DNA of 64,000 bases. It comes from Cyclobacterium sp. 1_MG-2023 (lineage in GTDB: Bacteria > Bacteroidota > Bacteroidia > Cytophagales > Cyclobacteriaceae). Made by a program: the position numbers and the translations under genes. Below the pieces are notes generated by a model that searched no databases, was not told the origin of the DNA, and saw only the letters and a list, made by a program, of their open reading frames with translations. Below are positions 8,924 through 18,217 of this stretch, in pieces; position 1 is the stretch's first letter, and each line of letters opens with the position of its first letter. Location: positions 124,001-188,000 of the forward strand of contig NZ_JAUOPC010000003.1 of NCBI RefSeq assembly GCF_030546805.1, read 5' to 3'.

Positions 8924-11900
8924 ATGGAAATTAATTTACTAAAACTATTGATCATGGCATCAAAGAGGCTTCTGTATGCCTTCCTTGTTCAGGTGATTGC
9001 AATGCAATTTATCATGGCCTCCCCTTCAAAAAGTCAAAATTTGGAGGATGTAGGCTTAAGCATAAGCGTTCAGTCCAAAACTTTTGAAGAGGTATTGGGT
9101 ATTATACAAGAAAAAACCCGATTCAACTTTACCTATAATCAAAAGGTAGGAAGTTTAGACAACCAGTTTACCTTTTCCTTTCAGGAAAGTAACCTAAAGG
9201 AAGTACTGCAACACCTTGCACAGCTTACCGCATTTGAATTTAAAAGAGTAAACAACACCATCTATGTAAAGCCTGGGCTTTCATCGGAAGAAACTGTGGT
9301 AGTGCTTTCAAATCCACCTACGGTATCGAATGATGCAGAAGAGGCCTTCATTCCTATAGAAGGTACTGTATTAGATGAAGAGGGAAATCCCATTCCCGGT
9401 GCAACGGTAATCATTGAAGGAACAACCAATGGCACGGTTACAGATATCGATGGCAAATTTAGGCTTGATGTAGGGGCCGGAAGTACAATAAAGGTTTCCT
9501 TTATTGGTTACAAAAGTCAATCCATCACTGTTGGTAACCAAACTGTTTATGAAATTACCTTATTAGGTGATCAGGCAGCATTGGAAGAAGTGGTAGTGGT
9601 GGGTTATGGTACCCAAAAGAAAGAAGATGTAACCGGAGCAGTATCATCGGTTAATCAGGAAGCAATCAAAAATTTACCGGTTTCGTCATTGGATCAAAAA
9701 ATGGTTGGCCAGGTGGCAGGAGTACAAATCCAGCAAGTATCCGGTGCTCCCGGTGCAGGAACCTCAGTCAAGATCCGAGGAAGTGGGTCCCTTGGGGCGG
9801 GCAATGAGCCACTCTATGTGATAGATGGGATGCCTTATTCATCTGGGATGAATCAAACCTTGAACCCTTTGATGTTTATTGACCCTAATAATATTGAGTC
9901 CATTACGATCTTAAAAGATGCCTCATCTACCGCAATTTATGGTTCTAGGGGAGCCAATGGAGTAATCATGATTACCACGAAAAAAGGGGAGTTAGAACAG
10001 ACCAATATCAATTTCTCATCTATGGTAGGGGTACAACAAGTGCCTCAAAATGGACGTCCGCAGTTATTAGGTCAACGAGAGTTTGCAGAATTTCAACGGG
10101 ATAGAATTGATATTGGTGTAAGGCAAACAGAAGGAAGGGAACCAACATTGGCTGATTATCCGGAGGAATATAGAGATTTGGAAGCCTTATCCGGTCAGGG
10201 TACGGATTGGTACGACTTGGTATTGCAGACAGCGAAAATTCAAGACCATAACTTTAGCATGCAAAAGGGTACCAAAGATTCTAAAATAAACTTTAGTTTG
10301 GGATACTTCAAGCAAGAGGGGGTACTTAAAGAAACCGGTATAGAACGGTTTAGCAGTAATTTGGGGATCGAAAGTAATGTGACCAATAAACTTAAAATTG
10401 GAGCTACCATTCAACCAACTTTTATAAAGCAGGATCGAGCAAGCACCAATCTAAACAGGAACGATATTTTGGGAGTGAGTATTTGGGCCAATCCGATTTC
10501 TACCCCATATGATGAGAACGGAAACATTAAACCCTATATTGTTGCCCCTCAAAGTCGTTTTCATTCCGCTTGGAGCTTTGTAAATCCCTTGTTTTCATTG
10601 CAGGAAATAAAAATGCAGCAAAACACTTTTCAAAACCTGGGTTTGGCATTTGCTGAGCTTGAAATTTTACCGAATTTAAGGTTTAGGTCTTCACTCAATA
10701 CTATTTTTGAAGTGTCAAAATATGAACAATATATTCCAAGTTCCATTGGTGCTTCAAATAGGCCACCTACTGCAGGTACCGGATCGTCAAGCAATACGCG
10801 GAGAAATAGTTTTGATTGGTTAATAGAAAATACACTGAACTATGACTTAAACAGAGGGGATCACAGAATTAATGCCCTGGTAGGTTATACCACCCAGAAA
10901 TTTACCTCAAATAATATTTCATTAGGTGCAAGTCCCTTTCCGAATGACTTGATTACCACCATCAATGCTGCCCAAAGTATAACGAATTGGGGAGAAGCCA
11001 TCAATGAATGGAGCATGATATCCTATTTGGGAAGGGTTAATTACGCCTTCAGAGACAAGTATTTATTGACAGCCACCTTTAGGTCAGATGGATCTTCTCG
11101 TTTTGGAGATGAAAATCGCTTTGCCATGTTCCCTTCACTTGCAGCAGCTTGGAGGGTTTCTGAAGAAGATTTTTTTCAGAATATCAGCTGGATGGACGAA
11201 TTTAAGATTCGAGCAAGTTATGGTAAAAGTGGAAACAATAACATAGGCAATTATGCTCACCTTGCATCCATAAGTGCCGGCTCTTATGTTTTTGGCAACA
11301 ATCAAGTTACTGCTTCCTCCGTAGGTTTGTCGAACCCATTCTTGACTTGGGAAGAATCCAACCAGTTTGACCTTGGGCTGGACTTCCAATTTTTGGACAG
11401 TAGGTTAAGTCTATTGGTAGATCTGTATAGAAGAGAAAGCAATAATATGCTACTCAATGATGTTATCCCTACCATTACAGGCTTTAATTCTCAGACTATT
11501 AATCAAGGAAATGTAAGAAATATGGGGCTGGAAATTGCTTTGGGTGGATCACCATTTGTAGGGGCATTCACCTGGGACATCAATGCAAATATTGCTTTCA
11601 ATAGAAATAAAGTAATTTCCTTGAATGACAATACCGTACGGATTTTGGCTGGTAATAATGACGGAAACCCAACGCATGTTTCCGTAGTGGATAAGCCGAT
11701 TGGTCAGTTTTACGGATTTGTCTTAGAGGGTGTTTATACTCCGGAAGACATGGAGAATCCCGATATCGTTAAAACGCCTCAAGTATATGAAGGGAATGTC
11801 AAGTATAAGGATGTCAATGGAGATGGTTTGATCAACGATGTATTGGATTATACCATTATCGGTAATCCCCATCCGGACTTTATTTTCGGTTTTACAAACA

Positions 11901-12385
11901 ATTTTGCTTATAAAAATATTGACCTTGGATTGATAATCAATGGGCAGAGTGGTGGTCAGGTGATGAATGGTTTGCGCCAAACGACGGACAATCTTCAAGG
12001 ATTTTTTAACGTGGACGAAGATTGGGTAAACCGATGGAGAAGTACCGAAAATCCGGGAGATGGAATTCATTCCGGAATCCCACAAGTGAGGCCTAGCTGG
12101 GGACACAGAGTATCTACCCTTTGGGTGGAAGATGCATCATACCTAAGGATTTCAAATCTTACTTTAGGCTATACGTTGCCCAGTAAATTAATGGAGCGTT
12201 TAAAAGTAATCAAGGGGTCAAGAATATACATGACGGTACAAAATTTGGCCATGTTTACCAATTACAAAGGTGCCAATCCGGAAGGGCAAGCAGCCAATCA
12301 AAACAATACCCTGGTCCCCGGATTTGACATGACTTCTTATCCATTGTCAAGGACCACCTCCATAGGTATCAATTTATCTTTTTAA
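8924..12385 (+). CDS. SusC/RagA family TonB-linked outer membrane protein with STN domain
   Basis: Outer-membrane glycan importer of 1153 residues. In order: signal peptide (about 1-38), an STN signalling domain (about 50-113, FEEVLGIIQEKTRFNFTY), a carboxypeptidase-regulatory-like domain (about 146-215, GTVLDEEGNPIPGAT), a TonB-box segment (EEVVVVGYGT), a plug domain with the SusC signatures LYVIDGMPY and SSTAIYGSRGANGVIMITTKKG, and a long beta-barrel ending in a terminal Phe (GINLSF). The STN domain is what couples such receptors to FecR/sigma pairs, and such a pair lies immediately upstream. The substrate is unknown; a sulfatase in the same operon suggests a sulfated glycan. Confidence 0.95.
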   Translation: MEINLLKLLIMASKRLLYAFLVQVIAMQFIMASPSKSQNLEDVGLSISVQSKTFEEVLGIIQEKTRFNFTYNQKVGSLDNQFTFSFQESNLKEVLQHLAQLTAFEFKRVNNTIYVKPGLSSEETVVVLSNPPTVSNDAEEAFIPIEGTVLDEEGNPIPGATVIIEGTTNGTVTDIDGKFRLDVGAGSTIKVSFIGYKSQSITVGNQTVYEITLLGDQAALEEVVVVGYGTQKKEDVTGAVSSVNQEAIKNLPVSSLDQKMVGQVAGVQIQQVSGAPGAGTSVKIRGSGSLGAGNEPLYVIDGMPYSSGMNQTLNPLMFIDPNNIESITILKDASSTAIYGSRGANGVIMITTKKGELEQTNINFSSMVGVQQVPQNGRPQLLGQREFAEFQRDRIDIGVRQTEGREPTLADYPEEYRDLEALSGQGTDWYDLVLQTAKIQDHNFSMQKGTKDSKINFSLGYFKQEGVLKETGIERFSSNLGIESNVTNKLKIGATIQPTFIKQDRASTNLNRNDILGVSIWANPISTPYDENGNIKPYIVAPQSRFHSAWSFVNPLFSLQEIKMQQNTFQNLGLAFAELEILPNLRFRSSLNTIFEVSKYEQYIPSSIGASNRPPTAGTGSSSNTRRNSFDWLIENTLNYDLNRGDHRINALVGYTTQKFTSNNISLGASPFPNDLITTINAAQSITNWGEAINEWSMISYLGRVNYAFRDKYLLTATFRSDGSSRFGDENRFAMFPSLAAAWRVSEEDFFQNISWMDEFKIRASYGKSGNNNIGNYAHLASISAGSYVFGNNQVTASSVGLSNPFLTWEESNQFDLGLDFQFLDSRLSLLVDLYRRESNNMLLNDVIPTITGFNSQTINQGNVRNMGLEIALGGSPFVGAFTWDINANIAFNRNKVISLNDNTVRILAGNNDGNPTHVSVVDKPIGQFYGFVLEGVYTPEDMENPDIVKTPQVYEGNVKYKDVNGDGLINDVLDYTIIGNPHPDFIFGFTNNFAYKNIDLGLIINGQSGGQVMNGLRQTTDNLQGFFNVDEDWVNRWRSTENPGDGIHSGIPQVRPSWGHRVSTLWVEDASYLRISNLTLGYTLPSKLMERLKVIKGSRIYMTVQNLAMFTNYKGANPEGQAANQNNTLVPGFDMTSYPLSRTTSIGINLSF

Positions 12386-12430
12386 ACGCATTTGTAATTA
12401 AAAATTCAGCGTCACAAAAAATAATCAGAC

Positions 12431-13909
12431 ATGAAAAAGCTATTATATATACTTGTCTTTTTGGGAATGAGTGCCTGTTCAGAGGATTTTCTGGAGATTT
12501 TCCCGGAGACGACTTTAAATGAAGGTAACTTCTATCAGACACAGGAAGAATTTATTCTTCTGGCCAATGGTTGCTATGTACCAATGAGGGATTATGAAAA
12601 GGATCTACATTGGGTATTGGCAGAATTGATTTCAGACAATACGAGTTTTCAGTACAATATCAGGACCGGGGAGGCCGTAAGGGGAGTTATTGATCAATTC
12701 ATTATTACCTCAGACAATAGGGGCTATGCTCAATTTTGGGATGGATCGTATAATGGGATCACCAGGTGTAATAAATTATTGGCTGAAATAGATAGGGAAG
12801 GGGTTACCTGGACCAACCAAGCATATAAAGACAGGTCCACAGCAGAGGCCTTGTTTTTGCGTGGACTTTATTATTTCAACCTGGTAAGACAGTTTGGCGG
12901 CGTGCCTTTGGTGACGACACCTATTACTGCACAGGAAGCTGTAAATATTGATCGATCTACCGAGGAGCAGGTTTACCAACAAATTATTAATGACCTTGAA
13001 AGTGCTGTGACCCATTTCTCTAATGCTACAACTGTAGATGAGGAGGGCAGAGCCAATAAATATGCCGCTCAAGCCTTATTAGGAAAAGTGCAGCTTACTT
13101 TAAAAAATTATTCTTCAGCAGAAAGTAGTTTAAAGGCGGTAATTGATGCCAATCAGTATAGCTTGCTTCCCAATTATGCGGATTTATATGATCCTTCCAA
13201 TCCCGATTTCACCGAAACATTATTTTCAATTCAGTATTCAGAAAACAACAGAGAATTATCCAATAGGTTTATCTTTATGTTTGCCCCTTGGAGTTCTGAA
13301 GGTGAAATCACCAATAGGCCTAATATAAGTATGGTGTCTGCGGGTTGGAATATTCCCACGCGCGACCTTATTGAGGCATTTGAAGAAGGAGATCAACGGA
13401 AAGAGGTGTCTATTAACACGTGGACAGGGCCGGATTGGGATGGTGAAATAAGAGAATTGTCTTATATTGGAAAGTTTAAACCACCAGTTTCAGCCCCGGA
13501 TGATCGGTGTGGGGACAATATGCCGGTTTTACGTTATTCAGATGTATTGTTGATGTATGCAGAAGCCCTAAACGGACAAGGAAGAACAGGAGAAGCCATT
13601 CCTTATGTAGAAATGGTAAGGAGCCGGGCAGGTTTAACAGAACCGCTACAAGGGTATAACCAAGAGAGCTTACAGGACTTGATTTTGAAAGAACGCCAAG
13701 TAGAATTCTGTTTTGAAAACCAGAGGTGGTATGACCTTAAGAGAACCGGAAAAGCCTTGGAAGTAATGGCAGCTCATGGTCAAAGGGAAAAAGAGATGAA
13801 ATCTTTTCTTTTTGATGCTTCCTTTGATGTGGCCGAATATAAATTATTGGCACCTATACCGGCAGAACAAATATTGATCAACCGACTGGAACAAAATTCA
13901 GGCTATTAA
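12431..13909 (+). CDS. SusD/RagB family nutrient-binding lipoprotein
   Basis: Surface glycan-binding lipoprotein of 492 residues, partner of the preceding SusC. A lipoprotein signal ends at Cys16 (LGMSAC), followed by acidic SEDFLE, consistent with surface export. The SusD fold is seen in ALFLRGLYYFNLVRQFGGVPL (split here: ALFLRGLYYF and NLVRQFGGVPL, about residues 137-157), the RYSDVLLMYAEALN segment near residue 363, and the C-terminal RWYDLKRTG. It starts 45 bp after susC and 25 bp before the sulfatase, so one transcript is expected. Confidence 0.95.
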   Translation: MKKLLYILVFLGMSACSEDFLEIFPETTLNEGNFYQTQEEFILLANGCYVPMRDYEKDLHWVLAELISDNTSFQYNIRTGEAVRGVIDQFIITSDNRGYAQFWDGSYNGITRCNKLLAEIDREGVTWTNQAYKDRSTAEALFLRGLYYFNLVRQFGGVPLVTTPITAQEAVNIDRSTEEQVYQQIINDLESAVTHFSNATTVDEEGRANKYAAQALLGKVQLTLKNYSSAESSLKAVIDANQYSLLPNYADLYDPSNPDFTETLFSIQYSENNRELSNRFIFMFAPWSSEGEITNRPNISMVSAGWNIPTRDLIEAFEEGDQRKEVSINTWTGPDWDGEIRELSYIGKFKPPVSAPDDRCGDNMPVLRYSDVLLMYAEALNGQGRTGEAIPYVEMVRSRAGLTEPLQGYNQESLQDLILKERQVEFCFENQRWYDLKRTGKALEVMAAHGQREKEMKSFLFDASFDVAEYKLLAPIPAEQILINRLEQNSGY

Positions 13910-13934
13910 TCTTAGAAAACCAAAATAATTTACA

Positions 13935-15272
13935 ATGAAAAAAACAAGTAGGATTCGTCCTTTGAGGTGGGCATTTGTGGTGCTCATTTTGATGTCAATT
14001 ACGAAAATGACATCTTATGGGCAGGAAGAAAAGCCCAATATTATCTATATACTATCCGATGATCAAGCGTGGAATGATTATGGTTTTACGGGACACCCAC
14101 ATATTGAGACTCCAAATATTGATAAATTGGCTGATGAAGGTCATACCTTCACTAGGGGTTATGTGACAGCTCCACTGTGCAGCCCTTCGTTGGCAAGTAT
14201 AATTACTGGTCTCTACCCTTATCAACATGGGATTACAGGGAATGATCCAGAGTTTAATTTTGAAGGGAAGCGTTACAATAATGATTGGCAAATCGCTAGG
14301 TCTCGTCTATACAAAGACTACTTGGATGAATTTCAAAAACACCCGACCGTCCCAATGATTCTGAAAAAATTGGGGTATTTGTCATTCCAAGCAGGAAAAT
14401 GGTGGGGTGGAAACTTTAAAGAAGGAGGATTTACTCATGGAATGACCCATGGTGATCCGAGTAGAGGTGGAAGACATGGAGATGTAGGTCTTAAAATTGG
14501 CCGTGAAGGGATGGATCCTATATTCGATTTTATGGATCATGCCATCGATGAAGACAAGCCCTTCTTTGTATGGTATGCACCATTTCTGCCTCATTCTCCT
14601 CATAATCCACCGGATTCTTTGCTTCAGAAGTACCTGCCCTTGGCTCCAAGTAAGTCTGTAGCATCCTATTGGGCAATGTGTGAATGGTTTGACATAACCG
14701 TTGGTCAGCTTTTAGATAGGGTAGAAGAAAAGGGGCTTTCAGAGAATACTTTGGTTGTATTTGTCACAGATAATGGATGGATTCAAGACCCGGAAGTACC
14801 TAATAAATTTGTAAAGGGGTCCAAACAGGCTCCCCAAGATATGGGGATAAGAACGCCTATTATATATAAATGGCCGGGGAAAATCAAGCCTAAAATGGAT
14901 CATTCCAATTTAACAAGTAGCATTGATATGGCAGTAACCACCTTGGCTGCGGTGGGGATGGATCCGCTTCCTACTATGCAAGGAATCAATATAATGGATA
15001 AGAAAGCCATAAAAAATAGAAAAGAAATCTACAGCATGGATTTTGCACATGATATGAAAGGGGTAGATGTGCCGGAAAAGACTTTGGAAAGTAGAATTCT
15101 TATTACCAGTCCCTGGAAAATCATTGTACCGGGAGTAGCCAATGAGGATACCCAAGAAGTGTTGTTGTACAATATCTTAAAGGATCCTTTAGAAGAAAAT
15201 AACTTGGCAGAGAAACACCCTGAGGTAGTACAAAAACTTACAGCCTCACTGAATAAATGGTGGAATAAATAA
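13935..15272 (+). CDS. Secreted sulfatase-like hydrolase with variant active-site motif (C-S-P-S-L)
   Basis: Alkaline-phosphatase-superfamily sulfatase of 445 residues with a signal peptide to about residue 29 (ending SYGQ). Metal-binding residues sit in YILSDDQAWNDYGF (about 39-52), and FVTDNGW supplies the later Asp-Asn pair. The maturation motif reads C82-S-P-S-L86-A-S, whereas the classical sulfatase motif is C-x-P-x-R; the arginine is Leu here. The second sulfatase in this window (18218-19633) keeps the Arg. The protein could still be active in a subfamily with this variant, or may use another chemistry. It is the last gene of the sigma/SusCD operon, so its substrate is probably the sulfated glycan imported by SusCD. 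Confidence 0.88.
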   Translation: MKKTSRIRPLRWAFVVLILMSITKMTSYGQEEKPNIIYILSDDQAWNDYGFTGHPHIETPNIDKLADEGHTFTRGYVTAPLCSPSLASIITGLYPYQHGITGNDPEFNFEGKRYNNDWQIARSRLYKDYLDEFQKHPTVPMILKKLGYLSFQAGKWWGGNFKEGGFTHGMTHGDPSRGGRHGDVGLKIGREGMDPIFDFMDHAIDEDKPFFVWYAPFLPHSPHNPPDSLLQKYLPLAPSKSVASYWAMCEWFDITVGQLLDRVEEKGLSENTLVVFVTDNGWIQDPEVPNKFVKGSKQAPQDMGIRTPIIYKWPGKIKPKMDHSNLTSSIDMAVTTLAAVGMDPLPTMQGINIMDKKAIKNRKEIYSMDFAHDMKGVDVPEKTLESRILITSPWKIIVPGVANEDTQEVLLYNILKDPLEENNLAEKHPEVVQKLTASLNKWWNK

Positions 15273-15280
15273 TTGTTAAT

Positions 15281-15313
15281 AGGAAAGGGAATTTTTCCCT
15301 TTCCTATTTTTTT
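15281..15313 (+). terminator. Rho-independent terminator of the SusCD-sulfatase operon
   Basis: A 10 bp perfect stem (AGGAAAGGGA with TCCCTTTCCT) with a short T-rich loop is followed by ATTTTTTTA. It begins 8 bp after the sulfatase stop. Confidence 0.93.
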
Positions 15314-15457
15314 ATCAGAGATACCCTTAAAATTGGTGGAAACAAATGAACCTTAAAGTAGAATTAATTTCAATCTATTCCCCATTGTCATAAGGAAAGA
15401 GAAAAACTTAAAGGTTTTATTTAACGTTTGACAGCTGTACGCACTATTGTATTTGAT

Positions 15458-15832
15458 ATGAAAATTTACACTTCCATGCCCGCAGGTTTAGTGCCTTATT
15501 TTCAAGAATCCCTTGAAATTTACAGGATTGAGTTTGAAGCCGGTAACCTTGGTAAAGCATGGAACCATTTGGAAAATGCCCACATTATAGGGCAAAGGTA
15601 TCCTTATACCCACACCTGCGTTCATTTGGAAATGCTGTTGTTTGGGATAAAAATTAAAAGTTATAGAGAAATAATTGGTCAAATTCCTCGATTGGTATTG
15701 GGAGGAGTTAAATCTTTTGTGGGTAAGGTTCCTTTGGGTAATCCCGGTGGAGCTGATGTGCCACCTTTAAAACCATTTCCAATCAAGAAAGGCATACAGG
15801 AGATCTTTGAGAAAGCAGGAATAAAACAATAA
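15458..15832 (+). CDS. DUF3703 family protein
   Basis: Small cytosolic protein of 124 residues. It carries the DUF3703 pattern: a helical FEAGNLGKAWNHLENAHIIGQ segment (about 28-48) and a following His (THTCVHLEMLLFG). There is no signal peptide or membrane helix; a Gly/Pro-rich segment (GNPGGADVPPLKP) precedes the C-terminus. I prefer the ATG at 15458; the frame extends to a TTG at 15428, but the extra ten residues are not needed by the family. Function unknown. It stands alone after the terminator of the glycan operon and converges with the small gene at 15866. Confidence 0.8.
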   Translation: MKIYTSMPAGLVPYFQESLEIYRIEFEAGNLGKAWNHLENAHIIGQRYPYTHTCVHLEMLLFGIKIKSYREIIGQIPRLVLGGVKSFVGKVPLGNPGGADVPPLKPFPIKKGIQEIFEKAGIKQ

Positions 15833-15865
15833 TATTGGGCCTCAGAATATTGGCTAGCTTAAATT

Positions 15866-16117
15866 TTAACCTAAAATTTCAAGGTTTTTCAGGAAATGAA
15901 TGACCTTTTGATCAGACATTTCACAGGGCTTTAACAATTCTTGTTTGCTGATAATATAATAGTTAAGGCTAATAAAATTCTTTCCCCCCAATTCTTTGGA
16001 ATAAATTTTAATACTTTTTCCCTTATTGAAATCAGTCCTTGTTAGTCCATATTTCTTGTTTTCATAAATCACTTCCGAATAACCAATGGGTAATTTGTAT
16101 ATCCAATTCACCAACAT
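15866..16117 (-). CDS. Small conserved-looking protein downstream of selO, function unknown
   Basis: An 83-residue protein that starts 2 bp after the selO stop codon (TAA-TC-ATG), so it is almost certainly co-translated with selO. It has no signal peptide or membrane helix. The composition is that of a real folded protein, with GYSEVIYENKKYGL near the N-terminus, ELGGKNFISLNYY in the middle and LLKPCEMS with a single Cys near residue 65. I recall similar short proteins in flavobacteria carrying a doubtful methionine sulfoxide reductase label, but see no reductase motif (no GCFW or selenocysteine-like Cys) to support that. Confidence 0.65.
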   Translation of the reverse strand: MLVNWIYKLPIGYSEVIYENKKYGLTRTDFNKGKSIKIYSKELGGKNFISLNYYIISKQELLKPCEMSDQKVIHFLKNLEILG

Positions 16118-16119
16118 GA

Positions 16120-17682
16120 TTAAGAACTACAGGAGAGCATGGAACAACCCACCTTATGTCTCGCCCATTCAGGACGTTTTGCAAACCATTTTTCTTGATG
16201 GGTTTGTTCTGAATAAGGTTTTTTCAACAGTTCAAACAATTCCTCCAAAAGGCCATAATCTCCATTTTCAGCATCATCAATCGCCAATTGGGCCATGTAA
16301 TTTCGAAGTACATATTTGGGGTTTATTTGGTTCATGTGCTTCTTTCGCTCCTCATCAGAAACAGCTTCTTCTTGCAAGCGATTTCCATAAAATTGGAACC
16401 AAGCTTTCCAATCTTCTCGTAGGCTAGCTGATAATTCAGAAGGGGTGTAGAAGGCTTCATTTACCAGGTCTAAACCATTTGAGGGGGCTGCTTTTTTCAC
16501 ATTGCTTAGCAACCTGAAAAATATTGTCATATCAGTTTCTGCTTCCTGCAAAAGTCGCTCTAATTCTTGAATTAAAGCGATGTCTTTCTCTTTTTCTGTT
16601 GATAGGCCTATTTTTTTTCGCATCATTTGAATCATTGCTTTAGGAAAACCTGTTCTATATTGGTTCAAAGCACCTTCTAAAGGTGCTACTTCTTCTATCA
16701 AAGGGTACAAGGCATTGGCCAATTGATATAAATTCCATAGGCCAATATTTGGTTGATTTCCATATCGGTACCTCTTTTGCTGAAGATCTGTGGTATTGGG
16801 AGTCCATCCTTCTTCGAAACCCTCAAGCCAACCGTAGGGGCCATAATCTATGGTCAAGCCTAAAATAGACATATTGTCTGTATTCATCACCCCGTGAACA
16901 AAACCCACCCTTTGCCAATGAACAATTAGGGCTAGAGTGCTTTGTACAACTTCATTGAAAAAGGCTATATAAGTCTCCTTTGAAGGTGAGCCTAAATGTG
17001 TGAAATGATGTTTTATGGTAAAGTCTACCAAGGTTTTAAGTGTTTGGGCATCTTGTCTGGAAGTAAGAAGTTCATAATTTCCAAAACGTAAAAAACTTGG
17101 TGATACTCTGCTGACGATGGCTCCTTTTTCGTAGGCAGGATTTCCATTGTACAGTACGTCTCGCATTACTTTGTCACCGGTTAAGGCCAGAGACAAAGCC
17201 CTGGTGGTTGGCACTCCTAAGTGATGCATTGCTTCACTGCAAAGGTATTCCCGAATAGAAGAGCGCAAAACCGCAAGTCCATCTGCTGTTCTTGAATAAG
17301 GTGTAGCTCCCGCACCTTTAAGTTGCACCACCCAATGTTTTTCCTGATGTGCTACTTCAAATAAATTAATGGCTCTGCCATCCCCTAACTGCCCTGCCCA
17401 GTTTCCGAACTGATGTCCACCATAGCACATTGCATATGGTTTGGTATTATCCAGTATAGCATTTCCAGTAAAAATATTTAGGAATTCAGTGGATTCACTG
17501 TCTTCTACAGTTAGTCCCAAGTTATCCAACATTTCCTGTGAAACATGAATTAGCTTGGGTGCTGCGCTGGGACTGGGTTTTACAAAGGAAAAACATGCCT
17601 CTGAAACCTGTCGCCTTTGTTTTCCCGTAATAGGGTCAGCAGGTAATTCACTTGTAAAATTATTTTGAATGTTAAGCTTCAT
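16120..17682 (-). CDS. selO: Protein adenylyltransferase SelO (YdiU)
   Basis: Pseudokinase-fold enzyme of 520 residues that transfers AMP from ATP to protein hydroxyls (AMPylation), linked in other bacteria to redox homeostasis. Seen: GGHQFGNWAGQLGDGRA (about 85-101), QLKGAGATPYSRTADG with the ATP-binding Lys (about 115-130), VLRSSIREYLCSEAM, and the HGVMNTDNMSILGLTIDYGP block (about 260-280) with the Asn and Asp that bind metal. The C-terminus ends SCSS, placing a Cys at the third-last residue, where the animal homologue has selenocysteine. Length fits the family. A small 83-residue gene follows 2 bp later. Confidence 0.96.
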   Translation of the reverse strand: MKLNIQNNFTSELPADPITGKQRRQVSEACFSFVKPSPSAAPKLIHVSQEMLDNLGLTVEDSESTEFLNIFTGNAILDNTKPYAMCYGGHQFGNWAGQLGDGRAINLFEVAHQEKHWVVQLKGAGATPYSRTADGLAVLRSSIREYLCSEAMHHLGVPTTRALSLALTGDKVMRDVLYNGNPAYEKGAIVSRVSPSFLRFGNYELLTSRQDAQTLKTLVDFTIKHHFTHLGSPSKETYIAFFNEVVQSTLALIVHWQRVGFVHGVMNTDNMSILGLTIDYGPYGWLEGFEEGWTPNTTDLQQKRYRYGNQPNIGLWNLYQLANALYPLIEEVAPLEGALNQYRTGFPKAMIQMMRKKIGLSTEKEKDIALIQELERLLQEAETDMTIFFRLLSNVKKAAPSNGLDLVNEAFYTPSELSASLREDWKAWFQFYGNRLQEEAVSDEERKKHMNQINPKYVLRNYMAQLAIDDAENGDYGLLEELFELLKKPYSEQTHQEKWFAKRPEWARHKVGCSMLSCSS

Positions 17683-18217
17683 CTCTTGGTCTTAAATTTT
17701 ATCATTTCCTGCCTAGCCTTTGAATAGATCCGGACAGCCATAGATAGGGATTGGTTACCTAAGTTTCAAACAGTAATAGCGATAAAGTAGTTCTCTATTC
17801 AATGAGAGGAAATTTAGTGGAAGGTTAAAAACCTAGGCTCGACTTAAAACTGTGAAAAAATTCTCATAGGTAGGCTTAAGGAGGAATTTGAGTTAAAAAA
17901 GGCTTGGGAATTCCTTAAACGATGAGACCGCTCCACCCTTTCCTATCTCAGCATGCTCCAGAAGGGGCGAACAGGGAAGACATAGCCGTTTTTAAATCAA
18001 TTTAGATTGAGGTGGGATTATAAATTGGTTCGCTAAGCTTCAATAATTGATGGCCCTGATTAAATTTCTTTTGGTCAGGGCTTTCTTGGTAAGGAGTCTT
18101 GGGGGGCAGCAAAGAATTCTGCCATCCGTAAGAAATTTTGAGGTAATTTAAATATAAACAAAAACAAGTATATTCAACCTTTGATTGATTAACCTTTGAA
18201 AAGCAAAAATTAACTCC
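17683..18217. other. Divergent intergenic region, 535 bp
   Basis: Gap between selO (minus) and the second sulfatase (plus), holding both promoters. No coding frame is convincing. One hairpin is visible at 18053-18081 (GCCCTGA with TCAGGGC, 15-base loop), followed by a T-rich but broken run; it could be a relic terminator. Confidence 0.55.

Noticed and set aside
16086-16427. Open frame on the plus strand overlapping the end of selO.
   Set aside because: It is antisense to the clear selO C-terminal coding sequence and to the small coupled gene.
18053-18081. Hairpin GCCCTGA/TCAGGGC as a functional terminator upstream of the second sulfatase.
   Set aside because: The T-run is weak and no gene ends nearby on the plus strand, so I kept it only as a note in the intergenic entry.
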